64,000 nucleotides of DNA from an uncultured Rickettsiales bacterium (GCA_934747265.1 CAKVGI010000001.1:43123-107122); one strand, 5' to 3'. Counted from the first letter of the stretch, positions 1-8,920 are shown. Program-made: numbers and translations. Notes: a model not told the origin generated them from the sequence alone.

Positions 1-683
1 GCTTCTTCTTCACTTTCTCCTTGTTCTATTCCACCTTCTGGACCTTGCCAATTGTCAGGAAAGTCATTTCTTTGAAATAAATAAATAAGATTATCTTTAT
101 TCTTTAATATAGCTCCTACGCCTTTTCTATAACTATAATCCTCTATTGCCGGTAATACTTTAAAAAAATTATCTCTGTTTATAGAGTACAGATATACACG
201 TAATCCAGATGCTAAAATTCTTTCTCCTGTAAATTTTGCCCCCATTTTCTTGGCTAAATGTATTGAACTAATATTATCAATTGTAGACATAAGTGTTATT
301 TGTAATAATTTCAATTCATTAAAGCCAAATTTTAATAATGCAGATACAGCTTCTGTTGCGTATCCTTTGTGCTGGAATTTTGTCAAAAATGCATAACATA
401 AATTAATTGTCATATCATAATTATAAAAAAGACCAGTTTGTCCAATATATTCGTTTGTATCTTTTAGGAACACATTATAATAACTAAAACCGTATTTTTT
501 TTGATGCTCAATAGCATCATTAAATCTTCTCTTAGCTTGTTCTAGACTTTTTGCCCCGCCATCAAAATGTTGCATTACATTAGCATTTTGATGCAATGAT
601 AAAAAATTTCTAAAATCTGAACTGACTATTTTTTTTATAAATAATCTTTCAGTTTCTATAACAACCAAATTATCTTTTATCAT
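1..683 (-). CDS. GNAT acetyltransferase fused to a Nudix (RppH-like) hydrolase, cut by the window edge
   Basis: The reading frame starts at an ATG at 683 and is still open at base 1, so only about 227 residues are visible. Residues 9-165 look like a RimJ/RimL-type GNAT domain, with the acetyl-CoA loop Q104-H-K-G-Y-A. From about residue 188 a second domain begins. It resembles the start of RNA pyrophosphohydrolase RppH (GVGAILKNKD, then FQRNDFPDNWQGPEGGIEQGE) and runs into a Nudix box at the edge. The start overlaps the stop of the upstream GcvH-like gene by four bases (ATGA), so the two are probably translationally coupled. The fusion order is read directly from sequence; the substrates are unknown. 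The C-terminal half of the Nudix box lies outside the window. Confidence 0.75.
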   Translation of the reverse strand, partial: MIKDNLVVIETERLFIKKIVSSDFRNFLSLHQNANVMQHFDGGAKSLEQAKRRFNDAIEHQKKYGFSYYNVFLKDTNEYIGQTGLFYNYDMTINLCYAFLTKFQHKGYATEAVSALLKFGFNELKLLQITLMSTIDNISSIHLAKKMGAKFTGERILASGLRVYLYSINRDNFFKVLPAIEDYSYRKGVGAILKNKDNLIYLFQRNDFPDNWQGPEGGIEQGESEEE

Positions 684-1057
684 AATGTTTCCAAATATTC
701 TTCGTATTCATCTTTTGACATTGTATCATTCAATTCATTTATATCTGTTATATATATTCTAAATAGCCAATTGTTTTCATATGTTGAATTTTTTATCGTA
801 TCAGGTTCACTAATCAAATTTTCGTTTACCTCTGCCATTTCACCACTTAAAGGAGTGTATAATTCAATCTCATCATCACCAAAAAATAAACTTCCAATTT
901 GGTCGCTTTTGTTATATAGACTATTTACTTCTGGAAGTTCAATTAAACTTACATCTTCGTGTATTTTATCTAAAACAAAATCGGTTAAGCCAACAGTAGC
1001 CAAATCATTTTCTATGATAATATAATAATGATCTTTCGTGAATTTAATATCTTCCAT
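680..1057 (-). CDS. GcvH-like protein lacking the lipoyl lysine
   Basis: From the ATG at 1057 the 125-residue product aligns along its whole length with glycine cleavage H protein: FTKDHYYI, ATVGLTDF, IELPEVNSLYNK, LYTPLSGEMAEVNENL and WLFRIYITD all match the family. The residue that should be the lipoyl-bearing lysine, five positions before LYTP, is Asp61, in the stretch FFGDDEIELY. It therefore cannot carry lipoate in the usual way. A TTG at 1120 would add 21 residues with no family counterpart, so the ATG is preferred. No gcvT or gcvP is in the window. It is coupled to the downstream GNAT-Nudix gene. It may be a repurposed or decaying H protein. Confidence 0.75.
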   Translation of the reverse strand: MEDIKFTKDHYYIIIENDLATVGLTDFVLDKIHEDVSLIELPEVNSLYNKSDQIGSLFFGDDEIELYTPLSGEMAEVNENLISEPDTIKNSTYENNWLFRIYITDINELNDTMSKDEYEEYLETL

Positions 1058-1160
1058 TTTTATTTTATTTAATAAATTATTGAACGTATTTATTTGTAAG
1101 AATTCTTTTTTATTTTTCAAGCTTTTTTATTACTTACATTAAAACAACTTATATAATTAA

Positions 1161-1616
1161 TTATATATTATCATCTTCAAAACTTGTTCCGTTTATATTC
1201 CTATGGATAATACCGCTTGCTTTCATCATTCTTATTATAGCTTCCTTTTTTTCTGTATCTATAAATTTACTATTTGTTGATGGGTGTTTATAAATAATTT
1301 CTTTAACACCTGCGGATATTAGATGTTTTAAACAATTATCGCAACTTGCATGTGTCGTATATACAATACAATCTGTTAACGGTTGTTTTGCATTAATTAG
1401 TGCATTCATTTCTGCGTGTACTGATAATAAATATCTCATAGGCTTTTCATCTGTCATATATTCAGAATTTCTATCAGCAACATAATGATTATAACCAGTT
1501 GATACTATATTTTGATTTTTATCAACTATTACACATCCAACATGTGTACCTGGTTCATCAGATTCATTTGCTATTTTCTCCGCAAAATCCATGAAGTATT
1601 TATCGTCTTTTTTCAT
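1161..1616 (-). CDS. dCMP/cytidine deaminase-family zinc enzyme
   Basis: The 151-residue protein belongs to the zinc-dependent cytidine/deoxycytidylate deaminase fold. The catalytic H-A-E motif is at 67-69 and the second zinc half-site is Cys92-x-x-Cys95. The usual proline before the first cysteine is Ser91, as in some dCMP deaminases. The family deaminates free cytosine nucleosides or nucleotides, most often dCMP to dUMP for thymidylate synthesis, in the cytoplasm. The exact substrate cannot be read from sequence. The gene lies between pyrophosphatase and the GcvH-like gene on the same strand. A hairpin at 1640-1661 separates it from ppa, so it may have its own transcript. Confidence 0.75.
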   Translation of the reverse strand: MKKDDKYFMDFAEKIANESDEPGTHVGCVIVDKNQNIVSTGYNHYVADRNSEYMTDEKPMRYLLSVHAEMNALINAKQPLTDCIVYTTHASCDNCLKHLISAGVKEIIYKHPSTNSKFIDTEKKEAIIRMMKASGIIHRNINGTSFEDDNI

Positions 1617-1639
1617 ATTTTTAAATTTAGTGAATAATA

Positions 1640-1661
1640 TTCACCCAAAAATATGGGTGAA
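1640..1661 (-). terminator. Hairpin between ppa and the deaminase gene
   Basis: TTCACCC at 1640-1646 pairs perfectly with GGGTGAA at 1655-1661 around an A/T loop. It lies just downstream of the ppa stop and upstream of the deaminase start. It could terminate or attenuate ppa transcripts, but no long U-run follows, so this is a structural call only. Confidence 0.4.
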
Positions 1662-1683
1662 ATAAATAAAAAAATCGCAAAAA

Positions 1684-2208
1684 TTATTTAGCTCTTTCCA
1701 CTGCTTCATTCATAATTTTCTTGGCATCAGAAGCATTTTTAAAGCCAGTAATTTTAACCCATTTTCCTTTTTCTAAATCTTTGTAATGTTCAAAGAAGTG
1801 TTTGATTTTGTTTAAAAGAACTTCTGGAATATCTTTTAATTCATTATAATGAGAATATTCTGAGTTCATTTTTTCTGTTGGAACTGCCAATAATTTTTCA
1901 TCCATACCTTTTTCATCTTCCATAACTAAAACACCAATTAACTTTGATGGAATAACGCTTCCCGGTTGTAATGGAAATTCTGCTATAACTAATACATCAA
2001 CTGGATCGCCATCTTCTGATAATGTATTTGGAACAAAACCATAGCTACAAGGATAATGCATTGGTGTAGCTATAAATCTATCAACAAATAATGCTCCACT
2101 TTCCTTGTCTAATTCATATTTTACAGGCAAAGCGTTTGCGGAATTTTCTATAAATACATTAACTTCATCAGGAACCTTTTTTCCCATTGATACATTTTTT
2201 ATGTTCAT
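1684..2208 (-). CDS. ppa: Inorganic pyrophosphatase
   Basis: This is a family I soluble pyrophosphatase of 174 residues, the normal bacterial length. It hydrolyses PPi to two phosphates in the cytoplasm with Mg2+ and pulls biosynthetic reactions forward. The signature D-G-D-P-V-D is at 66-71, preceded by the substrate-site stretch HYPCSYGFVP at 51-60. The later region with DEKLLAVP also matches the family. The start is the ATG giving MNIKNVSMGKK, typical of alphaproteobacterial Ppa. Neighbouring genes are on the same strand but separated by short AT-rich gaps. Confidence 0.97.
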   Translation of the reverse strand: MNIKNVSMGKKVPDEVNVFIENSANALPVKYELDKESGALFVDRFIATPMHYPCSYGFVPNTLSEDGDPVDVLVIAEFPLQPGSVIPSKLIGVLVMEDEKGMDEKLLAVPTEKMNSEYSHYNELKDIPEVLLNKIKHFFEHYKDLEKGKWVKITGFKNASDAKKIMNEAVERAK

Positions 2209-2292
2209 ACCTATTTTCCAAAATTAATCATAAACAATTAGTAATACATTTATTTTTATTTTCAATATAAATTATATTTTAAATCGGTATTA

Positions 2293-2883
2293 TTAAAATT
2301 TTTCTATATTTTTTTCATCCCAACGATAAAAATAATTTTGATTTTTATCTAATTTATTATTACTTTTTATTTCTTCAAATGTTTTACCGGCTAATGTTTC
2401 TCTTAACATTTTCAACATACCGGAATGACTTACTATAATTAGATTTTTATGATTTTTATATTTATCTATAAATTTTAAAATTCTTTCATATGCATTATAT
2501 CTAGATTCTGTTGCTTCTGGTGGAATATAATTCCAATCTTCTTTTTCTTTCTCTTTACATTCTTTAATAAAAATATCTTCTATTTGGTTTTTAAATTTGC
2601 CTTCTAAAATACCTTTACCTCTATTAATTAATAAAGGTTCTGCAATTATTTTTGCGTTTGAAATATTTAAAATTTCTATTATAATTTGCAATGTATGTCT
2701 GGTTCTAGCTAATGGACTTGAAATAAATTCATATTCTTCAAAATTTTCATCAAAATCTAAAAGTCTATATCCAATAGATTGAGCCTGAACTATCCCTTTT
2801 AAACTTAGCAAAGTATCAATCTGTCCTTGTTGTATACTTAGTTTATTTTCTAGTGTTTGTCCATGTCTAATCATGTACCACAT
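2293..2883 (-). CDS. Histidine phosphatase-family protein (phosphoglycerate mutase-like)
   Basis: The 196-residue protein opens with the R-H-G catalytic motif at 6-8 (His7 is the phospho-acceptor). It has the SSPLARTRHT arginine cluster near 56-64 and the second histidine at His153 in IIVSHSGM. This is the branch-1 histidine phosphatase fold, whose members include cofactor-dependent phosphoglycerate mutases and many small-molecule phosphatases such as CobC. Nothing identifies the substrate. The gene follows the NHL-propeller gene by 14 bases on the same strand, so the two probably share a transcript. Confidence 0.8.
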   Translation of the reverse strand: MWYMIRHGQTLENKLSIQQGQIDTLLSLKGIVQAQSIGYRLLDFDENFEEYEFISSPLARTRHTLQIIIEILNISNAKIIAEPLLINRGKGILEGKFKNQIEDIFIKECKEKEKEDWNYIPPEATESRYNAYERILKFIDKYKNHKNLIIVSHSGMLKMLRETLAGKTFEEIKSNNKLDKNQNYFYRWDEKNIEKF

Positions 2884-2897
2884 ATTCTATTAAATTA

Positions 2898-4790
2898 TTA
2901 ATAAAGAAAGTTAATTTTTATCACATTATTATCACTTGCAGAATCAATAATGATTTTTTTACTATATCTGTTAATTAAACACGGGGTTTTCTTATTGTAA
3001 TTACAGTAAAAAAAAGTTCCTTTTAAATAATATTTTTCATTATCTTCTAGCATAGGCAGAATTAATATATTATTCTTTAAAATATCTCTTTTTGAGTATG
3101 TTTTTATCAATATTGCTGACTGATTTTTTAGATCTTCCTTATATAAAGCAAGAGTTTGTGGTGCCATTTTTTCAAATGAATAATCAAAATCAAGATTTAT
3201 ATCTATCTTATTATTAATTCCATCTTTTATTATAACTTCATCAATATTATTTATATTTAAAAAATCATCTTCTGCAATCCTTAATCTATTGTATTCTGGT
3301 GCAAAACTTATATCTATTACTTTTGTTTTGTTTGTATTTTTGTCTAATTGTATCAATTTTTTATTATTTTCGTTTGTAATATATATTTTGTCTCTAAAAT
3401 TAATTATATCATTTGGTAAATCATAAATATTATCATTTTCATTTTTATTGATGCTATAATTAATTATCTTATTATCTTTAATTCTTAAAATTTTATTATT
3501 AAATTTATCTATAAAATAGAAGCCCGTATCGTCTATATGAAAATTATTATTACCTTCTATCTTTATATCATTATTTTCATTTAATTCATTAAAATCTATT
3601 TCTTTTTGTATATTTTCTTCTTTATCTATACTATATAGACCGTAATTTTTTGTATTAACAAAATATATTTTATCATTATATTTAACAAGTTTAAGAATAT
3701 ATTTGTCGCACTCAGAACATTCAATCGGACTTAGTTTGTTTGTTTCTAAATTATATTTTAGTAAAGGATTTTTTGATGCATTGGATATAATTAAGTTATC
3801 ATCTAAAATTGCAATGCTCAAAGGATTTTTTAGTAAATTATTTTCTTTTATTAAAGTAGAAACGTCTAATGTTCTTAAATCAACACTTCTTATGGAATCA
3901 TTACAAGTATCGGCAATATATAAGATTTTATTATCATAAATTGCTATTCCAGATGGATAACAGAAAGATGAATCAACTCCATTGCTATCTATATTGCCTC
4001 TTTTTCCATTACCTATTTGATTTATAATATTTCCACTAATTGTTGTGAAAAATATTTTTTTACCTTTTGAATCTGAAATTATAAAATAAGGACCATCTTT
4101 TGTATCTTTTATTTTATCTAAATATATTATGTGATTGAGTGATTTAATAAATGTTTCTGGTTGATTATTTTTTTCTAAAACTATACCGCTTAATTTATTT
4201 TTATTTAATTTTGGTTTTTTTGATAAAATATTATCAATTCCAGCGATAATTTCATTTTTTATATTACCATCGTATGAAAAAGTGTTGACAATATTACCTT
4301 CCTCATCCGCCAAAACAAAATACTTATCAAGATTTTTTGTATTATTTCCTAGATTAAAATCGTAAATATTTAGTACGGGTCTTTCAATATTGTTTTTAAT
4401 TATATAATTTATAATTGTATTTTTATTCAAGTCAAAATTATCAGCAATAATATCTATAATTATAATTTTATTTCCATATTTTTGCTCTAATTGTCTTGCT
4501 AAATCAACAGAAAAAATATACGAAAAATCTTTTATATTGTAAACATTTAATAATATAATTCTATTTCTTAATTCTTTAATATTTAATTCCTTAATGTTAA
4601 ATATTGATTTGCTTTCGCTTTTTGATATTGTATTCATTAAGTCGCTATCAATAATATTTTCAGTGTTTTTTGTAAGCTTACCATAGATATAAAAACCCAA
4701 AAAAATAATAATAGCCGTAATAAAAACGGTTAACAATATTCTACGATGCTCAATTTTTTTTCTTATAAGATTATGTCTTCTTAGATACAT
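2898..4790 (-). CDS. Membrane-anchored thioredoxin-like/NHL beta-propeller protein (NHLRC2-like)
   Basis: The 630-residue protein has a basic N-terminus and one transmembrane helix at about 18-38. A thioredoxin-like region at about 55-190 follows (strand RIILLNVYN, helix SVDLARQLEQKYG, strand IIIIDIIAD). NHL-type repeats run from about 215 to 490, recognisable by YPSGIAIYDNKILYIADTCNDSI and similar blades. A beta-rich C-terminal domain ends it. This order matches NHLRC2-type proteins. The thioredoxin-like region has no CxxC, so oxidoreductase chemistry is unlikely. The long part probably faces the periplasm. The function is unknown and the architecture call is by eye. Confidence 0.6.
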   Translation of the reverse strand: MYLRRHNLIRKKIEHRRILLTVFITAIIIFLGFYIYGKLTKNTENIIDSDLMNTISKSESKSIFNIKELNIKELRNRIILLNVYNIKDFSYIFSVDLARQLEQKYGNKIIIIDIIADNFDLNKNTIINYIIKNNIERPVLNIYDFNLGNNTKNLDKYFVLADEEGNIVNTFSYDGNIKNEIIAGIDNILSKKPKLNKNKLSGIVLEKNNQPETFIKSLNHIIYLDKIKDTKDGPYFIISDSKGKKIFFTTISGNIINQIGNGKRGNIDSNGVDSSFCYPSGIAIYDNKILYIADTCNDSIRSVDLRTLDVSTLIKENNLLKNPLSIAILDDNLIISNASKNPLLKYNLETNKLSPIECSECDKYILKLVKYNDKIYFVNTKNYGLYSIDKEENIQKEIDFNELNENNDIKIEGNNNFHIDDTGFYFIDKFNNKILRIKDNKIINYSINKNENDNIYDLPNDIINFRDKIYITNENNKKLIQLDKNTNKTKVIDISFAPEYNRLRIAEDDFLNINNIDEVIIKDGINNKIDINLDFDYSFEKMAPQTLALYKEDLKNQSAILIKTYSKRDILKNNILILPMLEDNEKYYLKGTFFYCNYNKKTPCLINRYSKKIIIDSASDNNVIKINFLY

Positions 4791-4825
4791 ACAGCCTTCA
4801 TTTGATTAAATTTATCAAATACACA

Positions 4826-4849
4826 TAGCTCTATTTAAAAATAGAGCTA
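4826..4849 (-). terminator. Hairpin downstream of rpsU
   Basis: TAGCTCTATTT at 4826-4836 and AAATAGAGCTA at 4839-4849 form a perfect 11-bp inverted repeat with a two-base gap. It begins eight bases past the rpsU stop codon and is the likely intrinsic terminator of that transcript. Confidence 0.6.
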
Positions 4850-4856
4850 ATAGATA

Positions 4857-5048
4857 CTAAAAATTTTTCTTTTTTCTTTTTGTTCTAGCCTTGCTTTCTT
4901 GTATTTTTCTTTTTCTTTTTTCACAAGGTTTTTCATATTCCTTTCTTCTTCTTGCTTCTCTAACTATTCCTTCTTTTTGTGTTTTTTTTCTGAATAATCT
5001 GATAGCAAATTCTAATTTATTTTTGTCTGGAACAACTACACTTACCAA
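4857..5048 (-). CDS. rpsU: 30S ribosomal protein bS21
   Basis: This 63-residue, lysine/arginine-rich protein begins MVSVVVPDKNKLEFAI and continues with RKKTQKEGIVREARRRKEYEKP, which is bS21. It binds the 30S subunit near the platform and takes part in initiation. The start is a TTG at 5048. The sequence AAAGGTGG about ten bases upstream is a reasonable ribosome binding site, and no better start exists. The tail is the usual basic extension. It stands alone, with a terminator hairpin directly downstream. Confidence 0.93.
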   Translation of the reverse strand: MVSVVVPDKNKLEFAIRLFRKKTQKEGIVREARRRKEYEKPCEKRKRKIQESKARTKRKKKNF

Positions 5049-5220
5049 CTAACTTACCACCTTTAAACTTTTTATTAATAACCATTTTCTAAGAATAAAT
5101 AATATAATTTTTAAGTCAAGAAATAAAAAATATTTTACAGGATATTATTAATCTATAATTTATTAAACAGTAAATATAAGTCATATTTTAATTTATATCT
5201 ATACTTTTATTATATCTTTT

Positions 5221-5850
5221 TATCTTTTCATTAAACTTCACCTACCGTTAGAAAATACCAATTTTTGCTCCACTGCTAATGATAGGTATCTTTTACCCTC
5301 TATTAAGAGAAACTTTTTAATCCCTTAATAAGAACATACATTCTTACCTGTTAAGGGGATACTCCTCAATACCCCTGCCAAGAAGGTACTCATCTAATAT
5401 CCCCTGTTAAAAGTAGTAAAAGTGGGGGGCGAATATTTGATTATATTAGATTACAATTATTTATATAAATAATATTTTTAATGTGTAATATATTTATTAT
5501 TCTTAATTCTAAATCCAAACCCTGCAAATTTATATTTTATTTTCAATTTTTAATTATTTATTTTATTATAAATTAAATAAATGCTATCAATCATCACTGC
5601 TGACTACGTTAGCTCCACCATATAAAAGGGACAAAGAAGTCAACGTATCAAATAAATAGATTAATATATACGTCAACTCCTACCATATAAGAGGGACAAA
5701 GAAGGAGATGCTAACTTTTTGATATGTTGGATCTCCGAATTCAACACCTTATGTTAATAAATATATAATTTTGAAAGTATTGAGTGTTGAGTCCAGATAC
5801 ATAACACTTCATATAAAAGCCTAATACTTCATATAAAAAACTCAGCATCT
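5221..5850 (-). repeat. Diverged copy of the composite GC-armed repeat
   Basis: The roughly 980 bases between rpsU and the MBL gene hold no convincing gene. Bases 5221-5430 are eroded units of the CCCCTGATAAGGGG type (for example CCTGTTAAGGGGATAC). Bases 5440-5580 are an AT-rich core ending in TTTTATTATAAATTAAATAAATG. Bases 5590-5720 carry a degenerate GCTGACTACGTTAGC palindrome. The order is the reverse of the copy at 8.3-8.9 kb. The rest of the gap is AT-rich with nothing recognised. Confidence 0.6.
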
Positions 5851-6029
5851 CGTATAAAGCTAGTAGTAAACATTAAACAAAAAGTTAACATTAATAAATT
5901 AAATATATAAATTTTAAACCATTTTTAAACTTTTTTAAACTTTTTTCGCTATACTTTTTAAAAATAAGAATTATTATAGAATTGTTGATTTACTAAACGG
6001 ATGGCTAATTGAAAATAATTTAAAATAAT

Positions 6030-7118
6030 ATGAAAATGGTATTTTTTTACATATTCTTATTTTTGGTGTTTGCCTTTTTTGCTTTGGTAATAGTTCTTGC
6101 AAGAAATTTTGGCAAAGCACCTACTGGCGATTATGGTAATTTATCTTATTATAGAAATGGCAGATTTATAGCTCCGGAGCCTTTGCCATATACTTTTAAA
6201 AGAGAAATTCCAAATGAGAAGTTTAGCTTTTTTAGTTTGTTTTTTAAGTCAAAAAATGCACCAAAGGATAAGTTGCCGACTGTAAAGCCAACTTTTGCGG
6301 AAAAACCTAGCGATTTTGCTATTTTTTGGTTGGGTCATTCTAATACAATACTAGAATTGGATGGCAAAAGATTAATTATTGATCCCGTATTTGAAAATGC
6401 TGGACCAGTTCCGTTTGTTGTTTCTCGTTATGTAAAGTCTCCAGTTAAAAGAAAAGATTTGCCACATATTGATTACGTTGTTTTAACGCACAACCATTAC
6501 GATCATTTAGAAAGAGAAACGGTACAAAAATTTAGAAAGACTGATACTAAATTTATTGCTCCATTAGGTGTTGCTGATGCTTTAATTGGTTGGGGAATTG
6601 AAAGAGATAATATTATAGAACTTGGTTGGGAAGAAAATTTTGTTGATGATAGTTTATCTTTTACACTTTTGCCAAGTATTCATTTTTCTGGAAGAAATTA
6701 TAATGATTGGAATAAAACCCTTTGGGGTTCGTATATTATAAAATCAAAGGATAAAAGTATATTTTGGGGTGGTGATGGTGGATATGGTAAACATTTTGCT
6801 GAATATAGTAAAAAATATGGAAAATTTGATATTGTAGCTCTTGAAATTGATGGTTGGAACGAGAATTGGGCTGATATACATATGTTTCCAGATGAAGTTA
6901 TAAAAACGGCAAAGGATTTAAATTCTGAATATGTGTTGCCAATACATTGGGCGGTATTTGATTTAGCAATGCATCCTTGGAAAGAGTCAATAAATTATGT
7001 TGTTGATGAAGCAAATAAAAATGACATAAAATTGATTACTCCAAAAATTGGGGAAAAGGTTGATGAAAGTAATTTTAAAGACTTTATTAATAATAATTGG
7101 TGGAAAGATTATAAATAA
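6030..7118 (+). CDS. MBL-fold metal-dependent hydrolase, NAPE-PLD-like, membrane-anchored
   Basis: The 362-residue protein has an N-terminal transmembrane helix at about 4-23. A metallo-beta-lactamase domain follows, with the metal motif H154-N-H156-Y-D158-H159, then a further histidine (SIHFSG), an aspartate (GGDGGYG) and a late histidine (LPIHWAVFDLAMH). The combination of FWLGHSNTILEL, LTHNHYDHL and HWAVFDLAMHPW is characteristic of the NAPE-phospholipase D/UlaG-like branch. Members cleave phosphodiesters of N-acylated phospholipids or related compounds, but the bacterial substrates are mostly unknown. It stands alone between repeat-filled gaps and converges with the downstream Ntn hydrolase gene. 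Confidence 0.8.
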   Translation: MKMVFFYIFLFLVFAFFALVIVLARNFGKAPTGDYGNLSYYRNGRFIAPEPLPYTFKREIPNEKFSFFSLFFKSKNAPKDKLPTVKPTFAEKPSDFAIFWLGHSNTILELDGKRLIIDPVFENAGPVPFVVSRYVKSPVKRKDLPHIDYVVLTHNHYDHLERETVQKFRKTDTKFIAPLGVADALIGWGIERDNIIELGWEENFVDDSLSFTLLPSIHFSGRNYNDWNKTLWGSYIIKSKDKSIFWGGDGGYGKHFAEYSKKYGKFDIVALEIDGWNENWADIHMFPDEVIKTAKDLNSEYVLPIHWAVFDLAMHPWKESINYVVDEANKNDIKLITPKIGEKVDESNFKDFINNNWWKDYK

Positions 7119-7129
7119 TAAAAGAATTT

Positions 7130-8173
7130 CTATTCAGATGGTAAAAATTGTAAGTCTTTTTCAACAGCTTTAAATTTATTTGCCACATTTTTTGTAAAAT
7201 ATTCATTATCTGTTAAAGTTAACTTTTTAATTGGTTGGTCTTTACTGAAATCAATATTTTTTAATTCAATCCAGAAAATATTTTCATTAAATACAGAATC
7301 ATAAAAATATACTTTGTTTTTTTGATCCGCAATTGTTCGCCATCTTGTTGTTGATATATTTGGTTCATTTGGTGTAGTTATTCCAACGGGAACAGACACA
7401 TTTCTCATAACAGATAAAACACTTGCTACGCCTAATTTTTCGTCAGATGTTTTGGGTATGACATTTATATAAAATGAAGCTCTTGCAAATCTATCAACCG
7501 CTCTATTTGCACCCGGTAAAAATTCTGTTCCATTTATATTTTCCCAATATTTTTGTATTGCAATTTGCTTCCAATATTCTGGTGAATTTGTTAAAACTTG
7601 ATATTTTTTATTGTGATATATTTTTAATTCACCATTAATATATTCAAAAATTGCAGAATCGCCAGTTGAATCTGATATTGATAAATGTAGTCCCGCCTGT
7701 CTTCCATCGTTCGGTATTTCTGCTGTAACTACATAAAATCTATTCTTTTTCATATCTTTTACAGCTTCATTAACCGTTGCATAGTTATCAAGAAAATATT
7801 GTACCCACATTGATATTGCTAGTGTTTTTCTTTTATCATTTTTTAATGGTTTAATATATTCCGACTCTGTAAGATATAAAATATTTGCAGATAATCCTTT
7901 TTCATTCATACCATCTACGGTTGTAATATCATAAGCTGATGTTGTAATACTACCATATTTAGAAATCCAACTTATAGAATTTTCGCCAGCTTTTCCATCT
8001 CTTTTTATTCCTCTTGGAAAAGCCCATATATTTGTTTCTTGATCGCTTTTCCAATCCATAGTTCTACCAGTAATTACAAGATTATTTTCACCAATATAAA
8101 CGGCTCTGGTACAAGCAAGAATATTGGCTATACTTGCGAAAAATACTATTACAATATAAATTATCTTTTTCAT
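7130..8173 (-). CDS. Secreted linear amide C-N hydrolase (choloylglycine hydrolase/penicillin V acylase family)
   Basis: The 347-residue precursor has a signal peptide of about 20 residues ending ANILA. It is followed immediately by Cys21, which becomes the N-terminal nucleophile after cleavage, as expected for this Ntn-hydrolase family. CTRAVYIGENNLVITGRTMDW is the family start, with the conserved Arg-Met-Asp-Trp. Further matches are the GMNEKGLSANILYL and VLTNSPEYW-type segments. Known members hydrolyse conjugated bile salts, penicillin V or N-acyl homoserine lactones. The periplasmic, Gram-negative type here cannot be assigned a substrate from sequence. It would suit a gut or host habitat. 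Confidence 0.85.
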   Translation of the reverse strand: MKKIIYIVIVFFASIANILACTRAVYIGENNLVITGRTMDWKSDQETNIWAFPRGIKRDGKAGENSISWISKYGSITTSAYDITTVDGMNEKGLSANILYLTESEYIKPLKNDKRKTLAISMWVQYFLDNYATVNEAVKDMKKNRFYVVTAEIPNDGRQAGLHLSISDSTGDSAIFEYINGELKIYHNKKYQVLTNSPEYWKQIAIQKYWENINGTEFLPGANRAVDRFARASFYINVIPKTSDEKLGVASVLSVMRNVSVPVGITTPNEPNISTTRWRTIADQKNKVYFYDSVFNENIFWIELKNIDFSKDQPIKKLTLTDNEYFTKNVANKFKAVEKDLQFLPSE

Positions 8174-8329
8174 AAATAATAATTTATTATATACAACTAT
8201 AAGTATAATAATTATTTAAAAAATCAAGAAAAAAATTATTACAATTAATTATGTATATATAAAAATATTGCAGTAGTGATAAAAAATAAAGTCCCTTTAA
8301 TTCCTTTTATCATTTTTGCGGAGTTAGTT

Positions 8330-8920
8330 GCGAAATACCTCTTCTCCGCCTTCTCATTGTAAAGTAATAAGCTAGCGTATGAATACTTTCCCTTTCGTTA
8401 TCCTCTGTGAGAAAAAGCTGATGTAGAACGCTCCCCTTGCTACCTTCGTAAGGAAGGGAGTTGACACTAAAACCCCCCTTACCCCCCTTATCAGGGGGGA
8501 ATGAGTAGTAGCTATCCTTTGTAAGGGGGGAGCTGACGTAGTCAGCAGGGGGGTGATAGTATTTATTTTGTTTTATTATAAAATAAAACAAAATAAATAA
8601 TTGAAAATTGAAAATAAATATAAAGTTGAAGAGCTTAAATTCAAGATTTAAAATTAAGAATTAAGAATTAAGAATTAAGAATAATACTATATATTAAACA
8701 GTAATTATTATTATATAAAGTATATAATTAATAATTTTATAAGAATTATAAAATAATATATTAACATAAAAAAAGAATTTAAATATAATTAAAGTATTTA
8801 AACCCCCCTTACCCCCCTTATCAGGGGGGAATTGAATAGGTGCCCCTTATCAGGGGAGAATAGAGATTATTATTCTTACATGATGGAATGAAATAAAGTA
8901 GCAGGAGGCAGAGAGAGGCA
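8330..8920 (+). repeat. Composite GC-armed repeat, forward copy
   Basis: The 1-kb gap before trxB holds no real gene. A GC-rich left arm (about 8330-8560) contains units like CCCCCTTATCAGGGGGG and the GCTGACGTAGTCAGC palindrome. An AT-rich core (about 8570-8800) has the tandem word AATTAAG and runs to ATAAAATAATATATTAA. A right arm (about 8800-8850) repeats the CCCCTTACCCCCCTTATCAGGG unit. The core is nearly identical to the copy near 21.54-21.74 kb. Bases 8920-9189 are plain AT-rich sequence. Confidence 0.75.

Noticed and set aside
8310..8591. A 93-codon frame on the minus strand over the repeat
   Set aside because: Its translation is repeat sequence (PPADYVSSPLTK, PPDKGGKGG) with no family. 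Similar frames occur in the other repeat copies (44784-45014, 45332-45523).
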